A stretch of 42,379 bases of DNA, taken from NCBI GenBank assembly GCA_049999725.1, contig JBNGIS010020371.1, forward strand, positions 1-42,379, read 5' to 3'. This stretch comes from Haplomitrium mnioides. Lineage: Eukaryota > Marchantiophyta > Haplomitriopsida > Calobryales. The position numbers and the translations under genes are program-made. The first letter of the stretch is position 1. Each line of letters begins with the position of its first letter. This document shows positions 10,560 to 20,697 of the stretch, one piece after another. The notes under the pieces were generated by a model. The model had not been told where the DNA came from. It ran no database searches and saw only the letters and a program-made list of their open reading frames with translations.

Positions 10560-11010
10560 AAGATAGCCTATTGTACAGAAGACAACTAAGGGAGTTGTTG
10601 ATGGGAGCCAAAAGGCGGAAAAGCTACCTCAGGTGGGGGTCTTAGTAGAGCTACGATGGGTATGTGAAGACAAGGGTGCTCTAGAGAACGATATCGAGAT
10701 CGTTGGGTGTACACTATCTATAGTATCGGTAAATAGGGGAGCGGGCGTCAATATCATGTTGAGGAGACTGTCCACAGATTGGGGTTCAAAGACTTCCAAC
10801 CTACCGCTCGAATAATGAGATTGGCAGACGGATACTGAGTCAAGTCTCTGGGCGCTCTCTTGCAAGTACCTACTACCATTGGTGGCAAGGAGTTTCGACT
10901 GAATTATTTGGTGATATGACCAGCGCGAGCATCCCCTTACCCGATGCTAATTAGAAGACCCTGGCTCTAGGAGGCCAGAGTCATGCATAACTGGGGGAGC
11001 TCGACACTAG
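10560..11010 (+). pseudogene. Element A protease remnant
   Basis: Retropepsin-like region. An 'LVCEDKGA'-type strand (here RWVCEDKGA) leads to the active-site segment 'SVNRGAGVNIM' at about 10725-10757, where relatives in this window have D-R-G-A-G-V-N-I; Asp is Asn here. Downstream, after a frameshift near 10755, are the flap region and the 'PMLIRRPWL' equivalent of the C-terminal hydrophobic-G-R-P-W-L motif. It lies between the zinc knuckles and RT, as expected. Several stops make it inactive. Confidence 0.8.
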
Positions 11011-11559
11011 TCTTTGGTCCATAGAGAATGATAGTGCACTATGGATCAGTGCCACACCAAGGGGAGATGCAACCTGAAACGGAGTATAAAAGCGAATGGT
11101 CGGAAGAAGAGGCAAAGGATTCAGAATACCATTATTGGGTTCAAGTGGTCCGTGAAGCCACGGAGGAAGATCTGTTGGGAAGGGGTACGTGATGGTCAAC
11201 CAGATAGAGTTGGCGGGGAGCATGGAAGCCAAATTTGGCACAGAGGAGACAGTGGAGAGTGGGGTGACTTGTGGGAGTACTGGACCCAACCTAAAAGGGG
11301 AGTCATGCCCAAAAGAGCTGAGCCATCCCCACCAACAAGAAAGGAGCAGCCAAGATAAGAAGGTAACCATCTGTAATCCGACCTTGGTGCAAGGTAGGCT
11401 GCGGCTGGCCGTTCTAGAAGCTATTGACAACCCACACTTAAAGAATGAGATGGGGGTTGTAAGAATAGAGCAACATCAGGAGGTGATGGTTTATGAAGGA
11501 CAAGCATTCCAAGTAGGGTTTGGCCTACTAGTAGCTACAGAGCAAGCCTTGATTTAGAC
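11011..11559 (+). pseudogene. Element A protease-RT linker
   Basis: An acidic spacer ('YKSEWSEEEAKDSEYHYWVQ' in frame) recurs at the same place in elements B, C and D, so it is part of Pol and not a separate gene. The next part (11189-11557) keeps one open frame of 122 codons that ends in 'NEMGVVRIEQHQ', aligned with the NEMG block just before RT in the other copies. No catalytic motif is seen in it. Confidence 0.65.
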
Positions 11560-12450
11560 CCTAACAAACTTCAATGACATTTTAACTTGGAGTCACATAG
11601 ACCTGAAGGGAGTTCCGAGGAAATTGGGCGAGCATCGTATTCACCTAGAACCCACGATTGTACCGGTAAGGTAGCGTCAATATCGAATGAATCCCAAGTT
11701 CTCTTTAATAGTAAATGAAGAAATAGGCAAGTTGTTTGAGGCTGGCTTCATTTACCCAGTCTTAAACAATGAATGGGTGTCTCCTCTAGTGGTGGTACCC
11801 AAGAAGATTGGACTAGACGACAAACAAAAAATCAGGGTATGCCAAGACTTTAGGAAGCTAAATGAAGCAACTAAGAAAGACCATTACCCTCTACTATTCA
11901 CAAATGAGGTGTTGGACTTAGTGGTAGGGCATGAAGTCTACAGTTTCATGGACGGTTATTCCGGGTACAATCAGATATGGATCCGAGAGGAGCACTAGTT
12001 GAAAACAACATTCACCACGGAGTGGGGGGTGTTTGCTTTTAGAAGAATGCCATGTGGGTTGTGTAATGCACCACGGACCTTTCAAAAGATGATGATGAAT
12101 ATTTTCCATGATTACTTGAGGAAGTTTATGGAGATTTTCATAGATGACTTTGTGGTGTATGGGAGAACGTGTGATCACAAACAAGATGTGAAGCTCACCT
12201 TCCAATGTTGTCAGGAAACAGGGTTGCGGTTGCACACTAGGAAATGCTTCTTCGGAGTCAAGGAGGGCATACTCTTAGGGAACCGAGTATCCAGTCAGGG
12301 AATCGAGGCGGACAAAGAGAAGGTATGTAATTGGATGAGAGTAACCTTCCCTACTAATCTGAAGTCGGTGCAAGGTTTTCTAGGTTGTATAGGGTATTAC
12401 AAGAGATTCATTACCCAGTTCACGATAGTTGCGCTACCTCTTACAAGAAT
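11560..12450 (+). pseudogene. Element A reverse transcriptase
   Basis: RT blocks run in order in one frame: 'NPKFSLIVNEEIGKLFEAGF', 'WVSPLVVVPKK', 'RVCQDFRKLNEATKKDHYP', 'VYSFMDGYSGYNQI' (first catalytic Asp at 11951), 'FAFRRMPCGLCNAPRTFQ', then the catalytic box 'IFIDDFVVYG' (both Asp at 12143-12148) and 'LRLHTRKCFFGVKEGILLG'. The connection region 'FLGCIGYYKRFI' follows. A single in-frame TAG at 11996 (QLKTTF in relatives, so CAG to TAG) splits it. This is the least damaged RT in the window, and all three catalytic Asp are present. Confidence 0.93.
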
Positions 12451-12960
12451 GACCAAGGTTGGCAGCGACTTTGAGCCCACACCAGAAAGGCTATCCAAAT
12501 TTAATGAGCTAAAGAGAAGGCTCGCAAATGCACTGGTGCTCATACTGCCTACTTTTGTGAAGGAGTTTCACGTCATGATTGATGTGTCAAGGTTTTGTAT
12601 AGCTGGAGTATTCAGCCAATCAGATGAGGAGGGCTGGGACCATCCAATTTACTTTGGCAATAGATTGTTATCTTCCGCAAAGAAGAACTAAACAACAATA
12701 GACCGAGAGGCCTTAGGAATCATATACTCGCTGGAAAAATTTCGGCACTATTTGCTCCACTACAAGGTGATGTTTCATACAGATCACAATGTCCTTTAGT
12801 ACATGGCTAACAAACCTGACCTAATAGGTAGGATTTCGAGGTGGATGTTCCTCCTCCAGGAGTTCAACTTTGAGGTACGAGTCAAACTATGGAAGAAGCA
12901 CCTCAATGCAGATTTCTTCTCCAGGGTGGACAAGCCAGTCAACGCAAATGAGGTAGATGA
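12451..12960 (+). pseudogene. Element A RNase H
   Basis: Same frame as RT. The four acidic residues of retroelement RNase H are present: Asp in 'HVMIDVSRFCIAGVFSQ' (12581), Glu in 'DREALGII' (12707), Asp in 'FHTDHNVL' (12782) and Asp in 'LNADFFSRVD' (12911). Two stops interrupt it (TAA at 12689 in 'KN-YTT', TAG at 12797 in 'VL-YM'). It would remove the RNA template during reverse transcription. Confidence 0.9.
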
Positions 12961-13111
12961 CACTTTTCCACATGAGGATATGTTTCATGTCATAGTGGGG
13001 AAACCCATAGAATATTCTAGCATCATACAATTCCTTCTTTCCACACAGTTACCAAAGGGCAGCAGTAAGGAGGCAGCGGCAATCTTCCTCCAGAAGGTGA
13101 GGTCTTATTTG

Positions 13112-14240
13112 ATGATAAAAGGGGATGGATGGAACACTTAGGAGGTGCTTGGAGAAGGATTTAGCCATGGTGGTGATGAGGACACTACATGGAGAACAGG
13201 TTGTGGTCACTTTGCGACGGAAACCACAGTATGGAAGGTGCTGAGCGCAGGGTACTGGTGGCCTACCTTGCATAGGGATGTGTATTTCTTTGTGAAGAAA
13301 TGCAACTCCTGTCAAAGGATAGGGAAACCATCGGCTTCTCAACATCACCCGTTGGTCCCAATTATTCTGTTGGCACCTTTTGAGAAGTGGGGTATCGACT
13401 TCATTAGGCCGATCGCACCCTCCACCCATCGGGGGAGCTAGTACATCCTGTTGGCTACAGACTACATGACTAAGTGGGTTGAAGCAAGGGCCACCCGAAA
13501 GGATGATGCAATGACGGTTGCAACCTTCTTATATGAGTAGAATTTTTGCATGTTTGGGGTATCACTGGAGCTGGTCAATGACTAAGGCACACACTTTGTA
13601 AACCGTATGGTGCAAGATTTAACAAGCTAGTATTTGATCAAGCACCGCCGGATAACAACTTATCATCCGAAGGCCAATGGGCTAACAGAGAGAGAAAACG
13701 AAATAATGGGGACAATCCTCAACAAGTCAGTGGCTGCCAACAAGGCAGATTGGGATTAGAAGTAACTAACTTCAACCCACGCTTACAATCTGCCTACAAG
13801 ACTACGACATACCACTGCCCCTACTTTCTAGTTTTCAGACAACACGCTCTAGTACCTATAGAATTCGACGTGCCGACAGCGAGGGTGGTAGTTGAAGAGA
13901 GGTTGGGGGAAAATTAGAGCAAGACAGAGAGAATACATCAACTGGAGGCGTTGGAGGAGACGTGAGTGCAGGCCTAAGGACTGTTGGAACACCAACAAGA
14001 GTTGAGTAAAAAGAAACATGACAAAGAGCTCAAATCGGTGGATGCACGAGATGGGGATCTAGTGTTGTTATATGATAGGAAGGTGGTGCACTTTCCCGAA
14101 AAGTTGCACACTAGGTCGATGGGACTGTTCGTGCTCACTAAGTTGCATTCAAATAGGTCAGCAGAGCTGGAGACTTTCGAAGGACAGAAGATCACCAATC
14201 GGGTGCACTCTAATTGACTCAAGAAATATGTCAATAGGGA
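13112..14240 (+). pseudogene. Element A integrase with GPY/F-like tail
   Basis: The zinc-binding domain has 'TLHGEQV...GGHFATE' and 'KKCNSCQRIGK'. The stretch 13115-13200 is in another frame, so two nearby indels compensate. The core keeps D-D-E: Asp 13397 ('WGIDFI'), Asp 13580 ('LVND-GTHF') and Glu 13688 ('NGLTEREN'), with exactly 35 residues between the last two. The C-terminal 'GDLVLLYDRKVVHFPEKLHT' and 'SMGLFVLTKL' form a GPY/F-type module, followed by 'RVHSN-LKKYVN'. No chromodomain follows. Stops at 13139, 13439, 13538, 13583, 13631 and beyond inactivate it. Confidence 0.92.
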
Positions 14241-14452
14241 GCAGGATAAGAGAGAAGCGATTGAGACTCACTAGTTGGGGGGTTCTCAAACATATACAAG
14301 TGGTAACCAACAAAGGGGGAGAACGGGACGGGATGTAAATAACTAGCATTTTGTAATTTTCTTTTAAGAGTAGCGGGGAACAAGGAGGAAATGCAACCAA
14401 AGAGTTATCCAACTGAAGGCCAGATGGATGTTTGCAAGGACGCTGCACAGTT
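14241..14452 (+). other. Untranslated tail of element A before the PPT
   Basis: Non-coding stretch between the last integrase codons and the polypurine tract. No motif is recognised. Confidence 0.5.
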
Positions 14453-14465
14453 AAAAGGGGAGTTA
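14453..14465 (+). promoter_or_regulatory. Polypurine tract of element A
   Basis: AAAAGGGGAGTTA directly precedes the TGTCA start of the 3' LTR. The same tract precedes the 3' LTRs of B (23898-23910) and C (35730-35742). It primes plus-strand DNA synthesis. Confidence 0.9.
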
Positions 14466-17400
14466 TGTCAACCGGGTTTGAAAGTACTTCGTGTAATATT
14501 TTCAAAACAATTTTCAAAATTTAAGTGAGAAGCCATACCGATTCTGGGTTTTGGGTCAAACGTTCTTCCAATGAACATCAAAAGGACTCAAGACATGCTT
14601 AGAGAGAAGGGAAGGATCAAGGTTATAAGCCATGAATGGAAAGGTTGAGGAGCAACAAAAGAAACCAGAGTAGGGCGGAATGTGGAAAAGAGAGCAAAAA
14701 TGTCAAAGGCGGAGGAAACCTTAGGCAGAAAAAAGGCAAAGCAGGCATCAAGATTCAATTCAAACCTGTAACAGAGGATCACATGGGAGGCGGGCTATCA
14801 AGGCGAGACAAGGGAGACAGAGTTCATAGCCATAGGTGCATAAATGGGCAAGAGCGAAGGAAACGGGTTGAAGTCGGGATGCGGAACAGAGGAGCCAACA
14901 ATTTTGACCATTGAATCCTCAATTCGTGACCATTTGAGACTTGCAATATCTTGATAGAGAGACAAGCTCAAGGCCATTGCAATGCACTTTGGATTGAAGA
15001 GAATAAAGCAAAAAAAAAGAAGAACGGCCCTCTGGAAGTTAAGCGACGGTCACAGTCCGAAGGAGTCCGAGGTCCGCAATCTTCCTTAACGGGACTCAAC
15101 CTTCCTAAGTGGGAAGCCTGGTTAAGTGGGTTCCAAGTGACCTTCCGATGTGGAGAATCCAGTTAACATGGATACGTTCAGAGGTCCAACTAGAAGAGCA
15201 GGAGGGATCAACCGAAAGGGTAATCTATTGTAGATTTGGCAAGGACAAGTTGGAAATTTAGACAGAGTACCATGGCAAAGTGAGAAAGTTTGATGGAGGA
15301 ATGCGAGGGGTTGGTTCAAAAGGGAGGCCCTTGTAGTTCCTATATCGAGCGTTTTCACAACTTACCGAGGGGGTCCGAGGTCCGCTGTCCGACGGTCGTA
15401 GTCTGATAGAGGGAGTCCAAAGTCTTATGTCCGACAGTCACAGTCCGATGGAGGGAGTCCAAAGTCTTCTGTCTGACAGTCGCAACCTGATGGAGGGAGT
15501 TAGAAGGCCGCAGCTTGACGACTGCAGTCCGAAGTGCACAATCCGAGGTACGCAGTTCGAAGGAGACCGACGGTCGCAGTCCAAAGTTTGTAGTCTGAAG
15601 TCCGCAATCCGAAGGAGGCCGACGGTTGCAGTCCGCAGTCCGCAGTCCGAGGGGGTCGGAAGTCTTCTAATCGACGGTTGTAGTTCGATGGAAGGAGTTC
15701 GAGGTACACAGTCCGAAGGAGGCCGACGATCACAGTCCAATCGAGGGAGTCCAAAGTCTTATGTCGGACGGTCGCAGTCCAATGGAGGGAGTCCGAAGTC
15801 TTCTGTTTGACGTTCGCAATCTGATGGAGGGAGTTCAAAGTTCGCAGCCTATCGACCGCAGTCCGAAGTAGGCCGACGGTCGGAATCCAAAGTCCACAGT
15901 CCGAGGTCTGCAATCCGAAGGAGGCCGACGGTCACAGTCCGATGGAGGGAGTTCGTGAGTCTTCACAGGGAGGTGGCGTGCAGGTCTGAAAGGGACTCAT
16001 CCTCTCGAAGTAAGGAGCCTGATTAAGTAGGTTCCAAATGATCTTCCGACATGGAGAGCCCACTTAACAAGCATCCGTTGGGAGATCAAATTGGAAGAGC
16101 AAGAAGGGAGTAGCCGAAAGGGCGATCTATCGACGATATGGCCAAAGGAGGAACAAGTAGTGCCGACAGAGCAATCTATCGACGATCTGGCCAGAGAAGG
16201 AACAAATGATGCCGAAGGGGGATTTATGGACGATCAGGCCGGAAGAACAAAGTGTGCCGAAAGAGCAATATATCGCACATCCAGAGAGTACAAGGCGGAA
16301 ATTTTGATGGAGCCACTATTCTTACTCGGTGAAGGAAGGGCTCTTCAGATGACGTAGCAAGTCCAAGGAATCCAGCATGCTCCCTCGAAGCGCTACATGT
16401 CTGTTGTTTGACATCCAAGGAATCTCACAATGTGGCAAGTCTTAGGAATCCAACGGGCTCCCCTAATGTGCCATGTGTCCGCTTTGCGACATCTGAGGAA
16501 TCTCACGGACTGTCAAGCTAAAAAAGGGAGAAAAACAAAAGAAAAGGTATGTCTCTTCAAATGCCGATTACCAAAGCTATAGATGTCAGATTGGCGTGAA
16601 ATTAGTCTTGTTAGAAAGAGGAAAACAAAGCACAGCTGTAGACACCCATTTCAGACTCTGAATCTGGAAAAAACCCACTTGAAGGCTGTGTGAAAAGGCG
16701 GGATGCACTCCTCAACCATCAGATAAGAGAAACGGGGACCTTCAAGGAAGGGCGGTAATAAAATGTCAAGGCGGGGGGGTAAACAAGCACTGGGATAGAC
16801 TACCTTGCTCTTAAGCTACGAGGACCGATTATTTTTTGCAGAGAGAGCAGCAGGATACAGAGGAGAGAGTTCTGGTGAGGCCTTAGGTGAAGTGGGTGTA
16901 CTCGTGAGAGAAGGCCATCACAAGGTGGAGGTGGACTAAGGAGGTGCTGGGAATTGTTGAGCAGAAGGCTCTAGAGGCTCAGACTACTCACGTGGACTAA
17001 TCATTGAAGGCAATCCAACATTTGGAGGTCGACCAACACTTGGAGGAGAGGAGAATTCTTTCGGTTTGTATTTCGTGAGGGGCAGCCAAGGAGGGGTCCT
17101 GGTGTCATCTTAGCTTTGTTTTTTGTAGGAGATCAGTCCTTGAAACATTGGGAGAGTGCTGCTGGTGTTACATTCTTGTGGAGAAAGGAGAGAAGTGGCC
17201 ACGTCAATGCCTTCGCACTAAGTGGAAGATCCAGCCAATTCTCGGGTGGAGTGGGTGATCCAGCAGCTGGGAGGGCTGTCTTCCTGAGGTGGAAGTTAAA
17301 TAAGACCTCTTTCAAGTTTGAGGAAGTAAATTTAGGGCTTCTAGTAATGAAAGTTAAAAAACTATCTCGACAAGGTGTGTGAGTAAGAAGAGAGTGGCAG

Positions 17401-18204
17401 TGAGAATAATGTTTCTAGTGTTGTTGTGTTTGCAGAGTCATGACTCATATTTAAGACACAGATTTTGAACCTTTGTCTGGAACTTCAATGGATAGAGGGT
17501 GGTGTTGAAGAGGCTGAGCTAGATCACAAGGGAGAATTTGGGTTGACTTGGGTGAAAACAAGGGCTACATTACTTACAATTTTTGTCACGCTGAAGTGTT
17601 GGTGATAATTTGCTCCATAATAGTAGGGGGAGTAAGGTAGGGAGAGCTAGGAAGAGAGGAAGAGAGTTTTGCACGTGCTTAGGAAGGCCAATAGGATGGG
17701 TCCAATGATTGGGTGGTAATTTTTATTTTGTTAAAAGGGTTAAGTCAGAAAAGCTGTACTTTGTTTGGTTGCTGGAGTAGCTAGCCCTGTTGATAGTCCA
17801 GTGATTGAAGAGGTGATTAGTCTTGGTTGTATTAGAACACAGTCTCTAAGAGAATGCTGCAAGTCTAGTCGTGTGTAATAATTGCATACACCCCTATTTA
17901 TAGGAGGGGACATTGAATATCTGCAACTAGATTTGCATCGAGCACAATATTGGTGTGTACCCAAAAAATTAGTTGAGTTGTGCTTGCTCTGTGTGTGGGG
18001 GAAAGGAATGTAGGTCTGACTTGTGCCGGGGTGGGGCTGGGAGTATCGTAGAAATGCAAAGTGAGAAGTTCAAGATTGTTAAGATGTGAAATCAGTAACG
18101 AAGGTTCTGGGGCCGTCTCATTAAAGAGCACGGTTGTTCTTTGTCCTCCCTTTCCTCTGAAATAACATCAATTGGGTGTTAAGGAACGAGGAAGGGGCGT
18201 GACT
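14466..18204 (+). repeat. 3' LTR of element A
   Basis: Begins TGTCAACCGGGTTTGAAAG and matches the 5' LTR at both ends. The last bases are GTGACT where the 5' LTR has GTGACA. At 3.7 kb it retains a U3 tandem array (15360-15960) that the 5' LTR has lost. The right half (about 16800-18204) matches 7070-8478 closely. Open frames inside (14636-14914, 15427-15810, 16091-16357, 17116-17382) are LTR sequence without domain motifs. Confidence 0.9.
15360..15960 (+). repeat. U3 tandem array, ~42-bp unit rich in GTCCGA
   Basis: Units built of GACGGTCGCAGTCCGA, GGAGGGAGTCC and AAGTCTTCTGTC recur at about 42-bp spacing, mixed with shorter AGTCCGCAGTCCGA steps. It forces a repetitive Ser/Arg/Pro-rich open frame (15427-15810) that is not a gene. 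Confidence 0.88.
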
Positions 18205-19495
18205 ACTCCCGTTAGGCTCGGACTTGGACGTAGTGACACTTGTCACGTCTATTAGAAGTTTGCTTCCAAGTACAATGGTCACATGGGGTTGAGTTCAAGG
18301 AATCTCGTAGGCTAAGATTCCAAAGATTCCCATGGAACCAAGTCTGAGGAACCTCTCGGAATAGAGTTATGAGGAATCCCACGTAAAAGGAGTCTGAAGT
18401 GAAGGAATCTCATAGATTCGCGTCCGAAAATTCTCGCGCATACGAGTCCGTAGAATCCAACAGAACCCGGAGCACGTTGTTGACTTTTCCTATGTTGTCG
18501 CCGTTCGACGCCGCATTCAACCTGGAAGTTGGACCAACGCTTTGACCTTGCTTCGTAGTTGACCATGGATCCCAAGATGAAGAATCCAATGGACAGAGAA
18601 GTCCGAAGGATCCCTCGAGCACCTTTGAAGTGCCACCTGTCCAAGGCTGACTTTCTTCAGTGGCCGCCATCCGACATTGTTTTCAACACGGAAGGTGGAC
18701 TGCCGCGGTGACTTCTGTCTGAGGTTGACTCCTATCTGATCCGAAGGGTCCAACAGGCTTAGTCGAAGCGCCACGTCAACCAAAGTCGCGCCGTCCAATG
18801 CAGAGTTCAAAGGGGAAGGCTGACCAACACGTTGACCTGGTTCCATGGTTGACCTCTCTCTGACCTGAAGTATCCAACAGACTCTATCAAAATGCCATGT
18901 AATCCGAAGTTGCACCGCCCGACGGTGTTTGCAAAGGGGATGGCTGACCGACATGCTAACTTAGTTCCATGGAATCCAATGGGCTCCTCCGAGTTGCCAC
19001 ATGTCCGCTGACTCTCCCAAACACTTGTGAGGACGCCACGTAATCCAAGGGAACGCTGTCTGATGTCGCTTTCAACGAGGAAGCTTGACCGTTGCATTGA
19101 CCTGGTTCCAAAGAAGACCCCAAAGACCCTGAAACTGCTATGTTTCCACAAAACCCTGCGGATCTCCTGCGCCTGCCACGTCTCCGCTGAATCTCTCAAA
19201 ACCTTGGGCCCGCCATGCCCTCCCTAAGTCCTTTAGATACCATGGGCTTGCCATGCTTCCATTGAATCTTCCAGAACCCTACGAAGACACCACATTTCCG
19301 TAAAGTCATGCAGATATCTTGCGCATGTCACATCTCCGCTAAATCTCGCGGACACCTTAGGTCCGCCACACTCGTGCTAAGTCTCACAGACACCTTAGGT
19401 CTGCCACGCTCCCGCTATGTCCCGCGAACACCATGGGGACGTCACGTTTCTGTGGAATCTTCTAGAGCTCTGCGAAGACACCACGTTTCCATCGG
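18205..19495 (-). repeat. LTR-N, 5' part (U3 with subrepeats), right of element A
   Basis: On the minus strand this continues exactly where 6264 stops. The segment at 18205-18300 corresponds to the region just upstream of 25640 in element B's LTR. It carries about five subrepeats of the GGTCCAAC/GACGCCG type (near 18497, 18672, 18788, 18919 and 19049) and GGAAACGTGG-type repeats (19250-19490). Its true 5' terminus is missing: at 19496 it abuts element B head to head. Open frames across it (18312-18644, 18517-18954, 18807-19199) are repeat-driven. Confidence 0.85.
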
Positions 19496-19496
19496 A

Positions 19497-19683
19497 TCCC
19501 TCGGGATGCTCCGATCCCTCAGGTGCAAAACGACTTCTAATGGGGTCCGCGAACCCTTCCTTCCGTGTCAGCAATTCTTAAGGGAAACATGGTGTCTTCG
19601 TATAACTGTAGAAGATTCCACAGAAACGTGGCGTCCTTAAGGTGTCCGTGGGACATAGCGGGGGCATGGCGAGCCCAAGGTTC
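19497..19683 (+). repeat. Truncated 5' LTR U3 fragment of element B
   Basis: It matches 31173-31506 of element C's 5' LTR (GATGCTC-GATCCCTCAGGTGC, GGGGTCCGC, GTGTCTTCG) but has one ~157-bp subrepeat fewer. Its left end is an inversion junction with LTR-N. Confidence 0.8.
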
Positions 19684-20106
19684 CGAGGTGGTAACCCGAG
19701 CTGGGGCGAAATCTAGAAAGAAGTGCCACAAGAAGAGCGAGAGGAAGGTCAAGAGAGAGACGACTAAAGTACCCTCATCATAGAGTGACTCAGATTATCA
19801 ATAGATAATTCGAAGTGGTTCTATCTCAACCAACAAGACTAGGTGAGGAAGCAACTCGAGGCTCTAGAAGCATTGGAGAAGGAGCATGCAGAGATGGAGA
19901 CCATGAAGGAGGTTTGCAAGCAACAAGAAGAGGTTAAAGAAGCCAGAGCGAAGATCAAAGCAGATGGAGTAAAACCTATTCTCTACAACATCCAAGCAGA
20001 TGTGAGAGACTGACTTGTTGGAGGCATAGTGGGCCAATTGATCAAAGATAGCCTGCTATATAGAAAGCAACTGCGAGAAATTTTAATATGATCCAAGAGG
20101 AGGAGA
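19684..20106 (+). pseudogene. Element B gag/pol boundary remnant
   Basis: Matches the segment of element A starting near 10191: 'EVVTRAGAKSRKK' (A: QVVTRWRAKSKRK), an 'SDSDYQ' block, then a charged helical stretch 'LEALEALEKEHAEMETMKEV' that looks like a coiled coil, and 'LIKDSLLYRKQLREIL' before protease. Stops and one shift are present. It corresponds to the Gag C-terminus and protease lead-in. Confidence 0.75.
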
Positions 20107-20697
20107 AGGCTACCACGAGTGGGAGCTCCAGCAGATCTGCTGTTGGTATGTGAGGACAAGAGGGCCACGGAGATCGATATTCACATCGCGAGGTGCACAC
20201 TGTCATTGGTGCTAGCAGAGAGAGGGGTGGGGGTGAACATTATGGTGGAGGAGACCACCTACAAGATGGGATTCAAAGAATTCCAACCCACATCCAGAAT
20301 TATGAGGCTAGCGGATGGGTTCCCGGTGAAACCATTAGGCTCCCTCCTTCAAATGCCCACCTTCATCAGAGGAAAAGAATTCAAGCTGAATTACCTAGTC
20401 ATATGGCCTACCAGAGCACCTCCATACCTTGTACTAATTGGAAGACCATGGCTGTATGGGGCTCAAGTCGTGCATAACTCGGGAAATTCGACATTGGTGT
20501 TTGGTCCCGAGAGAAGAGGGGTGCACTACGGACCGATTCCTCACTTGCAGGAAACGCATGCCGAAGAGGAGTATGATAGTAAGTGGTCCGAAGAGAAGGA
20601 AGAATCAGAATACCACTACTGGGTTCAGATGGTAAGCGAGGCCATAGAGGAGGATTTGTCCGAAGAAGGGTGGTGTCTGTCAATCAGATTGAGATAG
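20107..20697 (+). pseudogene. Element B protease
   Basis: The open frame from 20119 (192 codons) contains the whole protease region: 'LLVCEDKRATEIDIHI', the active-site segment 'VLAERGVGVNIMVEE' (Asp replaced by Glu at 20218), 'FQPTSRIMRLADG', 'KEFKLNYLVIWP' and the C-terminal 'PYLVLIGRPWLYGAQVVHN'. It is followed by the acidic linker 'YDSKWSEEKEESEYHYWVQ'. A one-base shift near 20660 moves the downstream linker to another frame. Confidence 0.85.

Larger units (their letters stand above)
6265..18204 (+). mobile_element. Element A: near full-length Ty3/gypsy retrotransposon nested in LTR-N
   Basis: Complete layout: 5' LTR (6265-8478), gag, protease, RT, RNase H, integrase, polypurine tract, 3' LTR (14466-18204). 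The order PR-RT-RH-INT is Ty3/gypsy. The palm wording 'KDHYPLLFTNEVLD...FMDGYSGYNQI' and the lack of a chromodomain after integrase fit the non-chromovirus (Athila/Tat-like) side better than chromoviruses; that placement is inference. LTR ends are TGTCA/TGACA. The host LTR-N resumes on the other side, and the 5-bp flanks ATTTT (6260-6264) and ACTCC (18205-18209) look like a target-site duplication decayed by C/T transitions. The two LTRs differ by about 11-12% over a 240-bp stretch compared by eye, so the insertion is old. No PBS could be identified after 8478. Confidence 0.92.

Noticed and set aside
15427-15913. Long open frames on both strands with Ser/Arg or Leu/Arg/Thr repeats
   Set aside because: They are produced by the GTCCGA-type LTR array and vary with its units; no domain or start context is present.
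18517-19199. Minus-strand open frames of 130-145 codons
   Set aside because: They lie entirely in LTR-N subrepeats, have no protein motif and overlap other frames.
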